Under the pieces are notes generated by a model. The model did not search any database and was not told where the DNA came from. It saw only the letters and a program-made list of their open reading frames with translations. Shown here piece by piece: positions 20,601 to 23,600 of a stretch of DNA of 25,427 bases. The position numbers were made by a program, and so were the translations under genes. This DNA comes from JAMWCX01 sp964352425 (GTDB taxonomy: Bacteria; Omnitrophota; Gorgyraeia; 2-01-FULL-45-10): NCBI GenBank assembly GCA_964352425.1, contig CAYGRZ010000024.1, positions 1 to 25,427 on the forward strand, written 5' to 3'. Positions within the stretch are counted from its first letter, which is position 1, and each line of letters begins with the position of its first letter.

Positions 20601-23600
20601 GCGCGCCGTATTATAGGCCTGGACAAAGTCTCCGACCATTGTAGCGTAAGCGGCGGGCGTCGTGGAGGCTATGCCTGCGGCGTTCCTGACCGCCGCCAGC
20701 TTCGTGTTCATCGCATCGATGGCGTTTTTGGCGTCGGTCGCGGCGGTCTGGGCGGCGTACACTTCGGTGCCGAACGCGCCGGCAAGGGCCTTGAAGTCGG
20801 TCGCGGCGGCGGATGCCCTCGTAGCGTCGCCGTAGATGGATCTGGCAAGCTCATACACCCCGGCCGCGTCCTTGGCAGCGATTTCTGCTTTCACCCTTGC
20901 GTCTTTCGCTTTGTTATACGCGGCCGAATATTTCGTGGGATCCGCGGCGTTCAGCTGCAGCAGCTTTTCCTGCTCGAGCCTGAGCGCGATCGCGACCGCC
21001 TGGTCCGCGCCCGCCCTGGCGGCCTCGGCTTTATCGAATACGATCTTTGCCTTGGCCTCCGCATCGACCGCCTTCGTGTAAAAATCACCGGCATTGGACG
21101 TCAATGACGAGGGAGGAAGCAGGTTCAAGGATGACTGCACCAGGCCTATTTCCGCAGCGAGCGGGCCGCACGTCGACTCGATGTCCGCCCAATCGATGCC
21201 CGCGCTGCCGTTGGCGAGCGTTATATCGCTGCGCCTGAAGACATGCGTGACTGTGTTCCTGACGAGCGCCATCATGTCGGCAACGTCCTGGCTGGTGAGG
21301 CTCACCTTAAAGATGCCGTTTATATTTTCCATAGCCAGCTCAAGGTAGCCCTTCACGAACGCGTTGCCGACGGTGAAGCCGAGCCTCTTGTCGCGCTCCG
21401 CGCTCCAGAAACCTGCGCCGAAGTCGCTCGGCTCGAATCCTGTGTTCGCCGCCAGCGCGCCTGCGTCGACAGCCGCAAGGAGGGCGTCCTCTATAGTCTT
21501 CTCCTCGGAGATATTGCCGTAGGCGTCCTGCAGCTTTCTCACGGCGGCGTCATACTCATCGCTCACCTGGGTCGATATCGTCTCAACCGCGCTCAGGAGG
21601 TCCCGCTCCTTTGCCGCGGCGGCTTTGAGCTCGCCGGCGGCCGTAGATGCGAGATCCTTGTACCGGTCCCTGAGATCATTGATAGTAGCAGAGAGGCCGG
21701 CGCCTATCTGTTTCATGCTGTCGGTATAGGCTGCTACTGCCGAATTTGCGGCACTCGTTCTCTGCATGCCAATATTTCTCAGGGTACGCTTTGCGTTCAA
21801 CAAGTATCTCGGCGGCCCTTTTATTTCAAGGTAGATATTGGACCATGACGGCCATCCGCGGACGGATATGTCGGCGGTAGGGTCCACATGTATATATCCT
21901 GGCCCGGTGACAGATTTAAAGTATAGATCACCGCGATTCTGAGCCGAATCTGCCTCGGCAGGAATGACATACCTATGGCTTGCGGGGTCAAAATTTATTG
22001 TTATGGGAACATACCCGTACCCTGAGAGATGAGTGTCATACTCCCAAATGAACAATAAGTCTGTTCTGGGAGGCAGCGCCGGCATGCCGGCCTCCCATTC
22101 GCCCATCGAGATCCTCGTTTCTCCGTACATACCATCATACGAGTTTTCTAACTCATAACGCCGGGTGATGGTGAACGTGGTATCCCCCGTCCAGCCGGCG
22201 CCGTTTGCGGTGGTGCCGCTGGCATCAGCCGGCGCCTTATTCGGCTTAAAGGTCGCGACTTCCAGGGCAAGAGCCGCATCTCTTACGCCGGTAGCGGCGC
22301 TCAGGAAACCGCTCTTCTTCGTCCCCAGGTCGGTTATAAGTCCGCCGAGGGCTGTATCCATCTTGGCCTGTACGCCGGCAAGCGATGCCTTGATGGCGGC
22401 AAAGGCCTGGGATACCAGGTCCTGCGCGCTTGGATCCGGGGGTGGGACGCCTGGGGGAGGGGGTGGAGGGGTTTTCATCAGATCGCGCATTTTGAGAAGC
22501 GCGTCCTTAGCTTGCGTTAACGAATCCTTTATCGTAGCGGAGAGGTTACCCGGCAGGGTAGCGGCGTCGCCTGCGCCGGTAAGCCACGCCTCATTCAGAA
22601 GGCCCGCGATCACGGCGATCGCGTCATCTATCTTCTTTATCCTATCGTTCAGCTCGTTTCCTACGGCGCCTGAGTATGTGGCCGTCGAAGACAGATACGT
22701 TATCATGGCTATCTGGCCCGCGAAGAGCCTGTCCAGCCTGTCCTTTTCCTGGGCAAGAGCGGTAGTGTCAAAGGCCGACGCTATCAGATTGTACATGGCG
22801 CCGCCCGCCTCCCATGTCGAGTGGAGATCGCCGAAAAGCTCTGCGCCACTGACGGGCAAGGGGCTCCAGCCAGGGACGGCCGCGATGATTTGATTTATCA
22901 GCTGCGTTTTCTGCTCGTCCGTCACGTCCGACAATTCACCGCTCCAACCATTCGGCAACTCCAACTGTGCAGGAAAGGGCTTGTCGGTGATCCAATGATC
23001 AAGGCAGGCATAGATATAGGCCTTGCCGGCATCGAGATAGGAAGTTATCGTGGTATACGTCTGATCCGCCATCATTTTCCAGTCGTCGCCCATCTCGGTA
23101 ATATAATTTTCGATATTATTCTTGGCCGCGTCCCAGAAATTTTCCAGCTTGCTCTTCACGGAGGTGTTCAGGGCCCAGGCAGCGGATTCGAGCCCCAGAG
23201 CGTCGCTATGCATGAACTCTGCCTCGTCCGCCTTAAACTTGTCCCTCGCCTCTCCGTACAGTGTAAGCGCTCCCTTTATCGCGGGCCCGCCCATCGACGG
23301 CGTATAATCCCTCAGCATGCCGTACGCCTTCACGACCTGATACGAGTTTATCGGTATAGCCGGCTTGGCCGGGTCGATAATCATGTGCAGAAGGCCGTTA
23401 AGGGTCGTCCGCGACCTCGTAGTGCCGGAAGACCTCTTGTAATCGAATTTCGGCGACCAGACGCTGTAGAGTTTCCAGACTTTCTTGCCGGACGCGTCAG
23501 CCACCTTCGGGCTGTATTGGAGCACGAGCCCAGCATCAGTGAACTTTCCGAACTCGTCCTTCGTGTAATACGTGATCCTGTAACCGGTGCCCGATCCGAG

